From Litoreibacter janthinus (GTDB lineage: Bacteria > Pseudomonadota > Alphaproteobacteria > Rhodobacterales > Rhodobacteraceae): a stretch of DNA of 64,000 nucleotides. Within the stretch, counting starts at the first letter, position 1. Every line of letters begins with the position of its first letter. The notes under the pieces were generated by a model. It made no database searches. It saw only the letters and a program-made list of their open reading frames with translations, and was not told the DNA's origin. Where the stretch lies: assembly GCF_900111945.1 (NCBI RefSeq), contig NZ_FOYO01000001.1:1123751-1187750 (forward strand), written 5' to 3'. This document shows positions 26,680 through 36,553 of this stretch, in pieces. The position numbers were made by a program, and so were the translations under genes.

Positions 26680-29600
26680 ATGTCAATCACCGCAAGCATC
26701 TACCATCTGACGCACTATAAGTACGACAGGCCAGTCACGTTGGGTCCGCAGGTGATCCGCCTGCGCCCAGCCCCGCATTCGCGGACACGTGTCATTTCGC
26801 ACAGTCTGAGCGTCTCGCCTTCCGCCCATTTCGTGAACCATCAGCAGGACCCTTACGGCAACTGGCTGGCCCGTTTCGTCTTTCCCGAGCCCGTGCGCGA
26901 GTTCAAGATCGAGGTCGATCTGGTTGCGGATATGTCTGTTTACAACCCTTTCGATTTCTTCGTCGAAGACAGTGCAAAGGACTTCCCTTTTGCTTACGAT
27001 GACGACATCGCCACTGACCTGAGCATCTATTTGCAGCGTGATCCGGTGGGGCCTTTGCTCGAGAAGTTCCTGACGACAGTGTCGCGCGAACCTATGGTCA
27101 CCATCGATTTTCTGGTGGCGCTGAATATGCGTCTGGCGAGCGAGATCAACTACGAAATCCGAATGGAAGCAGGGGTCCAGACCGCAGAGACCACCCTTGG
27201 TCGCGCCTCTGGTTCGTGTCGCGATTCCAGTTGGTTGCTGGTACAGGTGCTGCGCAATCTTGGTATCGCGGCACGGTTTGTGTCGGGCTACCTGATCCAG
27301 CTGAAGCCAGACCTTGTAGCGCTTGACGGCCCGGCGGGCACCGATACCGATTTCACCGATCTGCACGCTTGGGTTGAGGTATACTTACCCGGTGCAGGCT
27401 GGGTCGGTCTTGACCCCACTTCGGGGCTGTTGGCGGGCGAAAGCCATATTCCACTCGCGGCAACCCCGCACTACCGCCACGCCGCCCCGATTTCAGGCGT
27501 AGCCAGTGCGGCAGATGTCGAATTCTCGTTTGATATGCAGGTGACGCGCACGGCCGAACATCCGCGCATCACCAAACCATTTTCGGATGATGCATGGGAT
27601 GCGCTGAACACTCTTGGCCATGCCGTCGACAAGCGCTTGGAAAACGGCGACGTGCGCCTGACCATGGGCGGAGAGCCGACATTCGTATCCATCGATGATT
27701 TCGAGAGTGCCGAGTGGAACTCCGACGCCGTCGGCCCCGCCAAACGTGGGCTTGCCGACAAGCTAATGCGCCGATTGCAGGGCAAGTTTTCGACTGGCGG
27801 ATTACTGCATTACGGTCAGGGAAAATGGTATCCGGGCGAGACTTTGCCACGCTGGACCTTTTCGCTCTACTGGCGCAAGGACGGTCAGCCGATCTGGCAC
27901 AATCCCGATCTACTTGCGCAGGAAGACACGCATGAAGATGTTGGCCCCGAAGAGGCGCAAAAGCTGCTGGCCGCTATCGCGGCCTATCTAGACGTGCCAA
28001 CGCAGAACGTATTGCCTGCCTTTGAAGACCCTGCCGAATGGATCATCAAGGAAGGCAATCTGCCAGCCAATGTGACGCCCGAAAACTCGAAGTTGGCTGA
28101 TCCCGAGGAACGCGCGCGCATCGCCAAGGTTTTTGAACGCGGCCTGACAACGCCTGCTGGCTATGTCCTGCCGGTGCAACGCTGGCAAGCAAAGGCGTCC
28201 AGCCGTTGGATGTCCGAAGTTTGGAACTTGCGCCGCGGCAAGGTCTTCTTGGTGGCAGGCGACAGCCCAGTTGGCTACCGCCTGCCGCTTGGCACGTTGC
28301 CGCATGTACCTGAAAGCGATTATCCCTTCATCGTGCCTCAAGACCCCACGGAGCCACGCGCGCCTTTGCCTGACGCGGTTGAGCCAGATCAGCCGGTTGC
28401 CCACCGCACGCAGGGCAGTGCCGGACAAGAACAGGTAGAGCAAACCTTGGGCGATCTATCCGGTCGCGTGCGCACCGCGATCTCGGTCGAGCCGCGCGAT
28501 GGACGGCTATGTGTGTTCATGCCGCCCGTCGAAACGCTTGAAGACTATTTGGAGCTGATTGCCGCCGTCGAAAGTGCGGCCAAATCCGTTGGGCACAAGG
28601 TCTTGATCGAAGGGTACGCGCCGCCCCATGACCCTCGTGTGGACGTGATGCGCATTGCCCCTGACCCAGGTGTAATCGAGGTCAACATCCACCCCGCTGC
28701 CAATTGGGACGCCTGCGTAGACACCACGCAAACCGTCTATGAAGAGGCGAGGCAATGTCGCCTTGGCGCCGATAAATTCATGGTTGATGGCCGCCACACC
28801 GGCACGGGTGGCGGAAACCACGTGGTCGTTGGCGGCGCCACACCAGGTGACAGCCCGTTCCTGCGTCGCCCCGACCTGCTCAAAAGCCTGATCCTGTTTT
28901 GGCAACGCCACCCGAGCCTGTCCTATCTGTTTGCAGGTACCTTCGTTGGGCCAACGTCTCAGGCACCGCGTATCGACGAGGCACGCCATGACGTGCTTTA
29001 CGAACTTGAGATCGCGCTCGACCAGATCTGGCCACCGACCGACGGCGCCGCTCCGCCCCCATGGTTGACCGACCGTCTGCTGCGCAACGCGTTGATTGAT
29101 GTCACCGGTAACACCCATCGCACCGAGATTTGCATCGACAAACTGTACTCGCCAGATGGCCCGACTGGACGGCTTGGCCTTGTGGAATTTCGTGGCTTTG
29201 AAATGCCACCAAACCCAAGGATGAGCCTTGCGCAACAATTGCTGCTGCGTGCCATCATCGCACGCTGCTGGGAGGCTCCGATTAGTGGAAACCTGACCCG
29301 GTGGGGCACGACCCTGCATGACCGCTTCATGCTCCCTGCCTTCATTTGGGAGGATTTTCTTGAGGTGCTTGAGGATTTGCGCGCCCACGACATGGTGTTT
29401 GATCCCGATTGGTTCAAAGCGCAGGCCGAATTCCGTTTCCCCTTCTGTGGCGAAGTTACGTACGAAGGTATCACGCTGGAATTGCGCCAGGCGCTGGAGC
29501 CCTGGCATGTCATGGGCGAAACCGGCGCAATTGGCGGCACAGTGCGGTATACTGATAGCTCGTCGGAGCGGCTTCAGGTCACGCTTAAAGGCGCAAACCC

Positions 29601-29985
29601 GGACCGTTACAAGGTCACCGCAAATCGGCGCTGCGTACCGCTGACGCCCACAGCTACAAATGGCACACGGGTTGGTGGCGTGCGCTACAAGGCTTGGAAG
29701 CCGGCAATGTCGCTGCATCCTGTCCTTGAAGTGGACGCACCGCTGACGTTTGATATCTTTGACACATGGTCAGGCAAGTCGTTGGGCGGGTGCCGATACT
29801 ATGTGGCCCACCCCGGTGGCCGCAATTTCGATACCTTCCCCGTGAACGGCAACGAGGCAGAGGCGCGGCGGTTGAGCAGATTTGAAAAAATGGGGCACAG
29901 TGCAGGAACAGAGCCGCCCACGCCCGAGCGGCCGCATCCCGAATTCCCGATGACGCTGGATTTGCGGCGGCGAGCTGGACTGTAA
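26680..29985 (+). CDS. transglutaminase fused to DUF2126 putative amidoligase
   Basis: The 1101-residue cytoplasmic protein has a bacterial transglutaminase N-terminal region (about 1-90), a transglutaminase-like core with an intact triad (Cys180 in GSCRDS, His229 in DLHAW, Asp245 in LDPTSG), and a long DUF2126 region (about 325-1100) starting near [18 protein letters not shown]2126 is described as a putative amidoligase, so the protein may both cleave or transfer and form amide bonds. TAAGGAG precedes ATG 26680. It leads a run of three tightly packed genes with an ATP-grasp/alpha-E protein and another transglutaminase. These families are known to co-occur, but substrate and product are not established. 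Confidence 0.9.
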   Translation: MSITASIYHLTHYKYDRPVTLGPQVIRLRPAPHSRTRVISHSLSVSPSAHFVNHQQDPYGNWLARFVFPEPVREFKIEVDLVADMSVYNPFDFFVEDSAKDFPFAYDDDIATDLSIYLQRDPVGPLLEKFLTTVSREPMVTIDFLVALNMRLASEINYEIRMEAGVQTAETTLGRASGSCRDSSWLLVQVLRNLGIAARFVSGYLIQLKPDLVALDGPAGTDTDFTDLHAWVEVYLPGAGWVGLDPTSGLLAGESHIPLAATPHYRHAAPISGVASAADVEFSFDMQVTRTAEHPRITKPFSDDAWDALNTLGHAVDKRLENGDVRLTMGGEPTFVSIDDFESAEWNSDAVGPAKRGLADKLMRRLQGKFSTGGLLHYGQGKWYPGETLPRWTFSLYWRKDGQPIWHNPDLLAQEDTHEDVGPEEAQKLLAAIAAYLDVPTQNVLPAFEDPAEWIIKEGNLPANVTPENSKLADPEERARIAKVFERGLTTPAGYVLPVQRWQAKASSRWMSEVWNLRRGKVFLVAGDSPVGYRLPLGTLPHVPESDYPFIVPQDPTEPRAPLPDAVEPDQPVAHRTQGSAGQEQVEQTLGDLSGRVRTAISVEPRDGRLCVFMPPVETLEDYLELIAAVESAAKSVGHKVLIEGYAPPHDPRVDVMRIAPDPGVIEVNIHPAANWDACVDTTQTVYEEARQCRLGADKFMVDGRHTGTGGGNHVVVGGATPGDSPFLRRPDLLKSLILFWQRHPSLSYLFAGTFVGPTSQAPRIDEARHDVLYELEIALDQIWPPTDGAAPPPWLTDRLLRNALIDVTGNTHRTEICIDKLYSPDGPTGRLGLVEFRGFEMPPNPRMSLAQQLLLRAIIARCWEAPISGNLTRWGTTLHDRFMLPAFIWEDFLEVLEDLRAHDMVFDPDWFKAQAEFRFPFCGEVTYEGITLELRQALEPWHVMGETGAIGGTVRYTDSSSERLQVTLKGANPDRYKVTANRRCVPLTPTATNGTRVGGVRYKAWKPAMSLHPVLEVDAPLTFDIFDTWSGKSLGGCRYYVAHPGGRNFDTFPVNGNEAEARRLSRFEKMGHSAGTEPPTPERPHPEFPMTLDLRRRAGL

Positions 29986-29987
29986 AA

Positions 29988-32399
29988 ATGCAAACGTCAC
30001 AACCTTCTGCACACAGACCGAAAGACCACAGCTTGCTGGAGGCCTATGCCGTGCAGAACATGGCATCAAACGACGAGATGCTAGCACCTGACGGTACGAT
30101 CAAGCCTGTCTGGGCGCCGTTCTTTGAGCATCTGTGCGGCCTATCGCCCGAGGAACTGGGCTTGCGCTTTTCGCGCGGGGATCAGTATCTGCGCGATGCC
30201 GGAGTTCTGTTCCGCCAGTATGACGAAACCCTGTCCACCGAACGGGAATGGCCGCTTAGCCACATCCCTGTGATCATTGGCGACGACGAATGGCAGATTA
30301 TTTCCAAAGGGTTGATCGAACGGGCGGACCTGCTGGAATATGTTCTGCGGGATTTTTACGGCGACAACAGCTTGGTGACTTCTGGCCAATTGCCCGCAAA
30401 ACTGCTCAGCCAGAACCCCGCGTGGCTGCGCCCCATGGTCGGGGCAGGTAAGCAAGGCACTCATCTACTCAACACACTGTCCTTTGAAATTGGGCGTGGT
30501 CCTGATGGTAAGTGGTGGGTGATCAGCGATCTGATCGAAGCGCCTTCGACTGTCGGTTTTGCCGTTGAAAACCGGATCGCGATGGGTCGCGTGTTTCCGA
30601 ACTTTTTTGCAGGCGCGAACATTCATCGACTGGCCGGATATTTTCAGGGTTTCCAGCAAAGGTTGATGGACATCAAGGGGCGCAGCTCGGGTGAGGTCGC
30701 GTTGCTGTCGCCCGGTCCGATGAACCAGAACTATGCCGAACATTCATATATGGCCCGCTATCTTGGCTTGCTGCTGGTTGAAGGCGAAGACCTGATCGTG
30801 CAGGACGGCAAGGCTATGGTGCGCACGGTAGCGGGCCTGAAACCGATAAGCTTGCTGTGGAACCGTTTGCCCAGCTCGATGTTCGACCCTCTGGAGCTGG
30901 ATTCGGAGTCGATGTTGGGCGCCGCGGGGCTGGTCGAGGCGATCCGCTCGGGCGCGCTCAAGACAGTGAATATGGTCGGGGCAGGCGTGCTTGAAACACG
31001 CGCGCTGATGGCATTTCTTCCGAAGATTTCTAGTGCGCGTCTTGGGCGGAAGCTGGCCTTGCCCAACATTGCAACATGGTGGTGCGGTCAGGACAGCCAG
31101 CGTGACCATGTGATCTCAAACTATGCGCAGATGATGGTGGGGGATGCGTTCTCGACTGTTCCACTAATGTCGGACCCACATACAACCGTAATGGGTGAAA
31201 TGGCCGATGGATCGCACGATCAGCACTTGGCCGATCTGCTCAAAAGCAACGGGCATAACCTTGTGGGCCAAGAGGCCGTGACATTGTCGACCACACCGGT
31301 CTGGCATGACGGTCATCTGGTCCCGCGCCCCATGTGTATCCGTATTTCGATGGGGCGCACGGAAGATGGTTGGGCCGTGATGCCCGGAGGGTATGCACGG
31401 ATCAGCGCGGGCGATGATGCCAAGGCATTGGCGATGCAGCGCGGAGGGAAAGTGGCGGACGTTTGGGTCACGAGCCGCACCCAGGTCAAGACACCAAGCC
31501 TGTTATCAACATCGAAAAGTACTGTGACGCGCAGTCTGACTCATGCGCTCTTGCCTAGCCGTGCGGCGGACAATCTGTTCTGGCTTGGCCGCTATGTTGA
31601 GCGCTCTGAACAGAACATGCGCTTGTTCCGCGCATATTTTGCGCGAATTTGTGACGGCGCGGATCACAGCGACATCATACCCGCATTTATTCGCGATCAT
31701 TTGATGGACGGCGTGGAACCCAACGCCGCTGCCATTGCCGTTCGGTTTGGCGAACCTTTGGGTCTGGCACTTCAATCGGCGTCCCGTATCAGCGACCGCT
31801 TTTCACCCGACGGGATGATGGCGCTGCGCGGGCTAGTCATGGATGCCAAAGCTCTGGAAGGCCAGCAGGTGCCGCTTGAGGACGCGCCTGTCCAGATCAG
31901 CCGGTTGTTGCGTCAGGTCACCGGGTTTGCGGGTCTGGTGCACGAAAATATGTATCGCTCGGACGGGTGGCGGTTCTTGAGCATCGGCACGTCTCTGGAG
32001 CGCGCGGCGAATATGTGCGATCTGCTGAGTGCTTGCCTTTCTGCAGAGCCGTCAAGTGGCGCGCTGGACCTTGCCTTGGAAATCGGGGACAGCGTTGTGA
32101 CACATCGCACCCGGTTTCAAATTGCCGCCAGTGTGAGCTCTGTCACCGACCTTTTGGCGCTTGATCCAAACAACCCGCGCGCCGTTCGCTATCACATCAC
32201 GCGTTGCAAGGCTCACATTGCAAACCTGCCCAGCCAGCATCACGATCATCACATGAGCCACGTGGCGCGCCAGATTTTGCTGCTTGAAACGCAGCTGGCG
32301 ACCGGCGCACCCGCCGACATATCCCCCGAGGTCCTGACTCAGGTCAAACAGGACATATGGGCTGTATCCGACACTCTCAACTCATATCACCTAGCCTGA
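29988..32399 (+). CDS. circularly permuted ATP-grasp fused to alpha-E (DUF403) protein
   Basis: The 803-residue protein combines a circularly permuted ATP-grasp ligase region (about 75-490, with DLLEYVLRDFYGDNSLV early and AVMPGGYARIS late) with an alpha-E helical domain (about 515-800, opening LLPSRAADNLFWLGRYVERS). In many bacteria the two are separate neighbouring genes; here they are one chain. The ATP-grasp part probably forms a peptide or amide bond using ATP; the alpha-E part has no known activity. ATG 29988 lies 2 bases after the upstream stop, and the transglutaminase gene starts 3 bases after its own stop, implying equal dosage of all three. Confidence 0.9.
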   Translation: MQTSQPSAHRPKDHSLLEAYAVQNMASNDEMLAPDGTIKPVWAPFFEHLCGLSPEELGLRFSRGDQYLRDAGVLFRQYDETLSTEREWPLSHIPVIIGDDEWQIISKGLIERADLLEYVLRDFYGDNSLVTSGQLPAKLLSQNPAWLRPMVGAGKQGTHLLNTLSFEIGRGPDGKWWVISDLIEAPSTVGFAVENRIAMGRVFPNFFAGANIHRLAGYFQGFQQRLMDIKGRSSGEVALLSPGPMNQNYAEHSYMARYLGLLLVEGEDLIVQDGKAMVRTVAGLKPISLLWNRLPSSMFDPLELDSESMLGAAGLVEAIRSGALKTVNMVGAGVLETRALMAFLPKISSARLGRKLALPNIATWWCGQDSQRDHVISNYAQMMVGDAFSTVPLMSDPHTTVMGEMADGSHDQHLADLLKSNGHNLVGQEAVTLSTTPVWHDGHLVPRPMCIRISMGRTEDGWAVMPGGYARISAGDDAKALAMQRGGKVADVWVTSRTQVKTPSLLSTSKSTVTRSLTHALLPSRAADNLFWLGRYVERSEQNMRLFRAYFARICDGADHSDIIPAFIRDHLMDGVEPNAAAIAVRFGEPLGLALQSASRISDRFSPDGMMALRGLVMDAKALEGQQVPLEDAPVQISRLLRQVTGFAGLVHENMYRSDGWRFLSIGTSLERAANMCDLLSACLSAEPSSGALDLALEIGDSVVTHRTRFQIAASVSSVTDLLALDPNNPRAVRYHITRCKAHIANLPSQHHDHHMSHVARQILLLETQLATGAPADISPEVLTQVKQDIWAVSDTLNSYHLA

Positions 32400-32402
32400 T
32401 TG

Positions 32403-33281
32403 ATGATCTATTCTATACGCCTGACAATCGCCCATTTTTACGAGCGACCAGCTGCAAACAGTCGCCATTTGATCCGCGTATTGCCCCGAACACTGGTAGG
32501 GCGGCAAAGGCTGACGACGCATCTGCTTGAGATTTTTCCGGAACCGGAGACGCGATCCGAGGGTTTGGACTTCTTTGGGAACACGACGCATTCCTGTGCG
32601 CATCGTGATCAACATTCAGAGATGTCGATCAAATTGTCATGTCATGTCGATATGCACGCGCCACTTCTCTGGCAAGATCTGTCGCCAGATGTCGCGCGCA
32701 TGCGTTCGAACTGCGATGACCTGACTGATCTGAGCCCGACATCGCCGTTGCATTTTCTTGGGCCAAGTCCGCGACTGCCACCAAATAACGCGATCCGCGA
32801 TTTCGCGCTCGACCTTTACGAGCCAAACGCAAGCGTCGTCGAAAATGTGATCCGCATTGGCAAGGCGTTGCACGACGCGATGACCTTTGATGCAACGGCG
32901 ACCACTGTGGATACAGTCGCGTCAGATGCATTTCGCTTGCGCCGCGGTGTTTGTCAGGACTTTACGCATATTATGATCCTTGCCCTGCAATCCCTCGGGA
33001 TCCCAGCGGGGTATGTCAGCGGCTATCTACGCACACTTCCGCCGCCCGGCGGCGTCAAGCTAGAGGGTGCCGATGCAATGCACGCATGGGTGCGGGCTTG
33101 GTGCGGGCCAGAGCAGGGTTGGATCGAATATGATCCGACCAATGCCACGCTGGTCGGAACCGACCACGTCGTTGCAGGCTACGGGCGCGACTATTCCGAC
33201 GTTTCGCCAGTACGCGGGCACCTGCGGTCTTCGGGCGGCCAAAAGAACTCGCAAGCGGTGGATGTCGCTATTGCCGGTTAG
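32403..33281 (+). CDS. transglutaminase-like cysteine protease-fold protein
   Basis: The 292-residue protein has a beta-rich N-terminal region (about 1-90) and a transglutaminase-like core with intact Cys184 (RGVCQDF), His227 (AMHAW) and Asp244 (EYDPTN). It has no signal peptide. Proteins of this layout usually act as peptidases or amide-transfer enzymes. It is third in the operon with the DUF2126 and ATP-grasp/alpha-E genes, so it probably processes the same peptide-like product. ATG 32403 was taken; an adjacent in-frame TTG at 32400 is also possible. Confidence 0.88.
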   Translation: MIYSIRLTIAHFYERPAANSRHLIRVLPRTLVGRQRLTTHLLEIFPEPETRSEGLDFFGNTTHSCAHRDQHSEMSIKLSCHVDMHAPLLWQDLSPDVARMRSNCDDLTDLSPTSPLHFLGPSPRLPPNNAIRDFALDLYEPNASVVENVIRIGKALHDAMTFDATATTVDTVASDAFRLRRGVCQDFTHIMILALQSLGIPAGYVSGYLRTLPPPGGVKLEGADAMHAWVRAWCGPEQGWIEYDPTNATLVGTDHVVAGYGRDYSDVSPVRGHLRSSGGQKNSQAVDVAIAG

Positions 33282-33463
33282 GAAAATCTGCGGCGTGGTG
33301 TGAGTTCGAAACAGGGGATGTGCATCTCTGCATCACACTCGCCTGCGAAAATCGAGGTATCTGGGGGCGTCTGATCACCTGATAGAGCGTGTTTCGGACC
33401 AGTCTTGCGACATTAGGCATTGTCGGCCCCGGCACTCGGGCGCGGCCGCCTCAAATGCGTTCA

Positions 33464-34246
33464 CTAAGCGGTCACACGCTGAACCTGAACGCTTTGCTCT
33501 TGCAGGTTTAACGGCCCGTAGGAGGTCAAAAAAGAAGCGTCCGCTGCGTCTCGACCAACACAGATCCGAACAATATCCGTCGGATGCGCCATACCTGTTG
33601 GATCAATAAGGTGCCACTCACCTTCAAGAAACACTTCGACCACAGCATGGAAATCCTGCGGCTTGACGTCCGGTGCATAGGCGCTGACAAAACGCGCGGG
33701 AATGCCCACGGCGCGTACCAAAGAAATCAGAACATGTGCATAATCACGGCATACCCCGCGCAGGGCAGCAAAGCTGTCAGTCGCAGTCGTGCCAGGGTCG
33801 CTACTATTGATGTCATAGATGAAGTTGGATGCGACCCAATCATTCATCGCCAGCACGCACGGGCCACCCGTCAGGCCCCCGAATTGACCGGCTGTGAAAG
33901 CCAGAAACAGATCGGACTGGCAATAGCGTGATGGCATGAGATACGAAATGACAGAATTAGGAAGCTTATGCCGCGGCGTTTCCTGAAGCCTGGCCAGATC
34001 GATAGCCGGTCTGTTGACCTCGAAATGCGCCGTATAATAGCAGTCCAGCTGGGCTCCGACAGAAACCCACCTGCGTATCCCGATGGCGTCTTCACCTTCC
34101 AGTTCACGAACGGTCCCACCGGACATCAGTGACAAGCAGGGATTATCACAGCGTTGTCCGGCATCGGTGGTCGGTTCGATCTGAAGCAAGGCTTCGCAGG
34201 CCTGCGTTGCAGAATAAACGAGGCTTGCTGTCACGGTGAGCAACAC
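33464..34246 (-). CDS. second stand-alone transglutaminase-like protein
   Basis: The 260-residue protein has a beta-rich N-terminal region (LLQIEP, then LDCYYTAHFEVNRP) and a transglutaminase-like core with Cys166 (RGVCRDY), His200 (DFHAVVEV) and Asp215 (LIDPTG). The start is GTG 34246 with GGAG 7 bases upstream; the longer in-frame frame to 34333 adds residues that do not look conserved. It is convergent with the three-gene operon and lacks an export signal. Its core resembles that of the stand-alone transglutaminase at 32403. Substrate unknown. Confidence 0.85.
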   Translation of the reverse strand: MLLTVTASLVYSATQACEALLQIEPTTDAGQRCDNPCLSLMSGGTVRELEGEDAIGIRRWVSVGAQLDCYYTAHFEVNRPAIDLARLQETPRHKLPNSVISYLMPSRYCQSDLFLAFTAGQFGGLTGGPCVLAMNDWVASNFIYDINSSDPGTTATDSFAALRGVCRDYAHVLISLVRAVGIPARFVSAYAPDVKPQDFHAVVEVFLEGEWHLIDPTGMAHPTDIVRICVGRDAADASFLTSYGPLNLQEQSVQVQRVTA

Positions 34247-34562
34247 GGGAACACTCCAGATCAGGGAAAGGGAAAAGAAGGGCGAGCTATTGCAGTCAAT
34301 CTGTTCGCTGTCGACAAGATTCAGCGCCCGCAACGTAGGATGTGCGAGAATTCAGGCTTTCATGTCCGGCCTCGGTGAGCCAGCCTTAAACCATGGCTCC
34401 ATTGTGTATTCTGGGTCCGATGTCAGGGCGTAGTTCTTAAAGTGCCTGTTCCTTGCTCAAGACACCACCGTAACGCAAACTTGCAAGGCATTGCGCCTAA
34501 TTTCACGGGGCACAGCACAACGCCGCTAGCCTCTGTGCGGTGAATGACGTTACCCCGCCGGA
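34247..34562. other. intergenic region between transglutaminase and nasT
   Basis: About 315 bases between divergent genes must hold promoters for both. I could not identify a convincing sigma-70 or sigma-54 promoter or an NtrC site by eye. Confidence 0.35.
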
Positions 34563-35147
34563 GTGCAAACAGATCTGACCATACTCGTGGTTGAGCGCGA
34601 CAAGACCAAGGCGCATGAAATTATTGATGCGCTCATGGATGGCGGCTGGCATGACGTGACCGTCATATCGTCCCCTGCAGCGCTTGAGCGCGAGATAAAG
34701 CACCAAGATCCCGACATCATCCTAATCGACCTTGCGAACCCCGACCGTGATACGCTGGAGCATCTTGGCCTTGTCTCAAACGCGCGCAACCGACCTGTTG
34801 CGATGTTTGTTGACCATTCGGACGAGTTGATGACACAGGCGGCAATTTCGGCGGGGCTGAGTGCATATGTGGTGAATGGTCTGCAAAAGCACCGCATCAA
34901 ACCCGTCATCGAAACCGCAATTGCCCGTTTTCGGATGATTGCAAAGATGCAGTCAGAACTGGACGCCGCAAAGCAGGCGCTTTCGGATCGCAAAATGATT
35001 GATCGCGCAAAGGGACTGCTGATCCGAGCACGTGATATTTCAGAGGATGAGGCCTACGGCCTTTTGCGCAAAACTGCGATGGATCAAGGGCGCAAAGTAA
35101 TCGACGTCGCAACAGCATTGGTGACGGCTGCGGAGCTTCTGAGATGA
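34563..35147 (+). CDS. nasT: NasT-type ANTAR antitermination regulator
   Basis: The 194-residue protein has a receiver-like domain (about 5-125, ILVVERDK and DIILIDLANPDRD) and a C-terminal ANTAR RNA-binding domain (about 135-190, KMIDRAKGLLIRARDISEDEAYGLLR). In nitrate assimilation NasT binds the mRNA leader and prevents termination; NasS holds it inactive until nitrate or nitrite is present. The start is GTG 34563, with no clear ribosome binding site, so it could be slightly different. The stop overlaps nasS by 4 bases (ATGA). Its likely target is the leader at 36332-36553. Confidence 0.92.
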   Translation: MQTDLTILVVERDKTKAHEIIDALMDGGWHDVTVISSPAALEREIKHQDPDIILIDLANPDRDTLEHLGLVSNARNRPVAMFVDHSDELMTQAAISAGLSAYVVNGLQKHRIKPVIETAIARFRMIAKMQSELDAAKQALSDRKMIDRAKGLLIRARDISEDEAYGLLRKTAMDQGRKVIDVATALVTAAELLR

Positions 35148-36331
35148 AGACGACCCATGTACATTGTGGCTATCTTCCGCTTGTAGATTGCGCCCCGTTG
35201 ATCATCGCCAAAGAGTTGAAATTCGCGGCTCAGGAAGGGCTTGATCTGACGTTGGTGAAACAACCGTCTTGGTCGGCCCTGCGCGACATGCTGGCGTTCG
35301 GGCAGATCGAGTTTGCTCATATGCTTTCGCCCATGCCGGTGGCGATGTCGTTGGGCTTGGGCGGGATGGCATCTGACATTGACGTTTTGATGGTTCTTTC
35401 GATCAATGGCACCATTATTGGCGTGTCCGATGACTTGAACCGTAGGATGGAAGCGACAGGGTGGGCGAACACGCTGGACGATCCATCGGCGACGTCGCAG
35501 GCGATCCTCGCAACGGACAAGAAGCCACTGCGAATTGGTGTACCGTTTCCGTTCTCGATGCATCGGATGTTGCTTGAAACATGGCTGTCTCATTCACCCG
35601 AGTTTGTAGCGGATCGCATTGAAATTGTGACCGTCCCACCGCCTAAAATGGCAGATGCGGTTCAGAGTGGTGAGCTGGATATGTTTTGCGTAGGCGAACC
35701 TTGGGGGTCGGTCGCGGTGCAGCAAAGTAATGCCACGCTTATCCTGCCAGGATCAAAAATCTGGGAGTTCTCGCCCGAAAAAGTGCTGGGCGTGCGAAAT
35801 AAGTGGGCGGCGCAAAACCCCAAACGATGCCACGCGATGATCCGCGCCATATACAAAGCTGCCAGTTGGCTGGACCAACCCGAGAACGCACCGCTTGCCG
35901 TTGAGATACTTGCGCGAAGCCAGCATCTGGATTTGCCCGACCACGCAATTGATCCGGCCTTGAGTGGGCAATTCATCACTAGGCTGGGGCAGACGCCGCA
36001 GCAAATAGATCGCTTCCTTAGCTTTAGCAAGGGTGCGGCAAACTTTCCGTGGCGCAGTCAGGCCAGCTGGATTGCCGATGTCTTGTCGCGCTGGCACGGG
36101 CTTGATCGGGATCGATCGCGCCAGATCGCGCAGGCCTGTTTTCGCAGCGATATCTATCGCGATGCGCTTACCCCAATCGGGGCGGATTTGCCCGGAGCGT
36201 CACAAAAGGTGGAGGGCACGATGGAGGTGCCAACGGCAGTCGCCTCGACAATGGGTGAGATGATTCTGGGCCCGGATCGGTTCTTCAATGGCGCGGTTTT
36301 CGACTTTGACGGGGCAGAGCCGGTTAAATAA
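35144..36331 (+). CDS. nasS: NasS-type cytoplasmic nitrate/nitrite sensor
   Basis: The 395-residue protein is an NrtA-like nitrate-binding fold without any signal peptide (it begins MKTTHVHCGYLPLVDCAPL), which separates NasS from the periplasmic NrtA. It shares with NrtA the segments VGEPWGSVAVQQ and EKVLGVRNKWAAQNP. It is expected to bind nitrate/nitrite in the cytoplasm and release NasT. The ATGA overlap with nasT indicates coupled production, as expected for partners that bind each other. Confidence 0.92.
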   Translation: MKTTHVHCGYLPLVDCAPLIIAKELKFAAQEGLDLTLVKQPSWSALRDMLAFGQIEFAHMLSPMPVAMSLGLGGMASDIDVLMVLSINGTIIGVSDDLNRRMEATGWANTLDDPSATSQAILATDKKPLRIGVPFPFSMHRMLLETWLSHSPEFVADRIEIVTVPPPKMADAVQSGELDMFCVGEPWGSVAVQQSNATLILPGSKIWEFSPEKVLGVRNKWAAQNPKRCHAMIRAIYKAASWLDQPENAPLAVEILARSQHLDLPDHAIDPALSGQFITRLGQTPQQIDRFLSFSKGAANFPWRSQASWIADVLSRWHGLDRDRSRQIAQACFRSDIYRDALTPIGADLPGASQKVEGTMEVPTAVASTMGEMILGPDRFFNGAVFDFDGAEPVK

Positions 36332-36553
36332 TGGGCAATTGCTGCAACGCGGCAAAGAAGTGCTGCGTTTGCGAAGAAGCCAATGGCAACGCCGTTCCAG
36401 ATGCGCCAAAGTCAGTCTTAAGGCAACGATGCCTGTACCGGCTGTCAAAGTTGCCAGCTACCGAATTAAGAGCAAAGCCGCTCGATTGCGCATGCACCTC
36501 CTCCCGCATGTGTCAGTCGTGCGGCTTTTTGCGTTTCTACAGGGACCAAGACG
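36332..36553 (+). promoter_or_regulatory. nrtA leader with antitermination architecture
   Basis: The 222-base leader separates nasS from nrtA and ends in an intrinsic terminator. Upstream of it AGGC-AACGAT-GCCT (36421-36434) can fold into a short hairpin whose six-base loop has A at position 1 and G at position 4, as in ANTAR RNA targets. The left part, GGCAAC (36422-36427), can instead pair with GTTGCC (36450-36455), an exclusive alternative. A second weak loop, AACGCG, lies near 36346-36351, but a canonical twin-hairpin motif is not clear. NasT control is inferred. Confidence 0.6.
36472..36535 (+). terminator. intrinsic terminator in the nrtA leader
   Basis: AAAGCCGC (36474-36481) pairs perfectly with GCGGCTTT (36521-36528), and inner arms CATGC/GCATG extend the fold; a T-rich run (TTTTTGCGTTTCT) follows. 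It ends about 20 bases before the nrtA start, so it must be bypassed for expression of the nitrate operon. Confidence 0.75.

Noticed and set aside
28507..29718. 403-codon ORF antisense to the DUF2126 gene
   Set aside because: It is a shadow of a well-supported coding frame and has no motif of its own.
34334..34562. possible sigma-54 or NtrC sites upstream of nasT
   Set aside because: I found no GG-N10-GC pair with acceptable flanks, and no clear enhancer dyad.
36340..36380. second ANTAR hairpin with AACGCG loop
   Set aside because: Only three base pairs close the loop before mismatches, and it lies about 70 bases from the better hairpin, unlike the usual twin arrangement; kept only as a remark.
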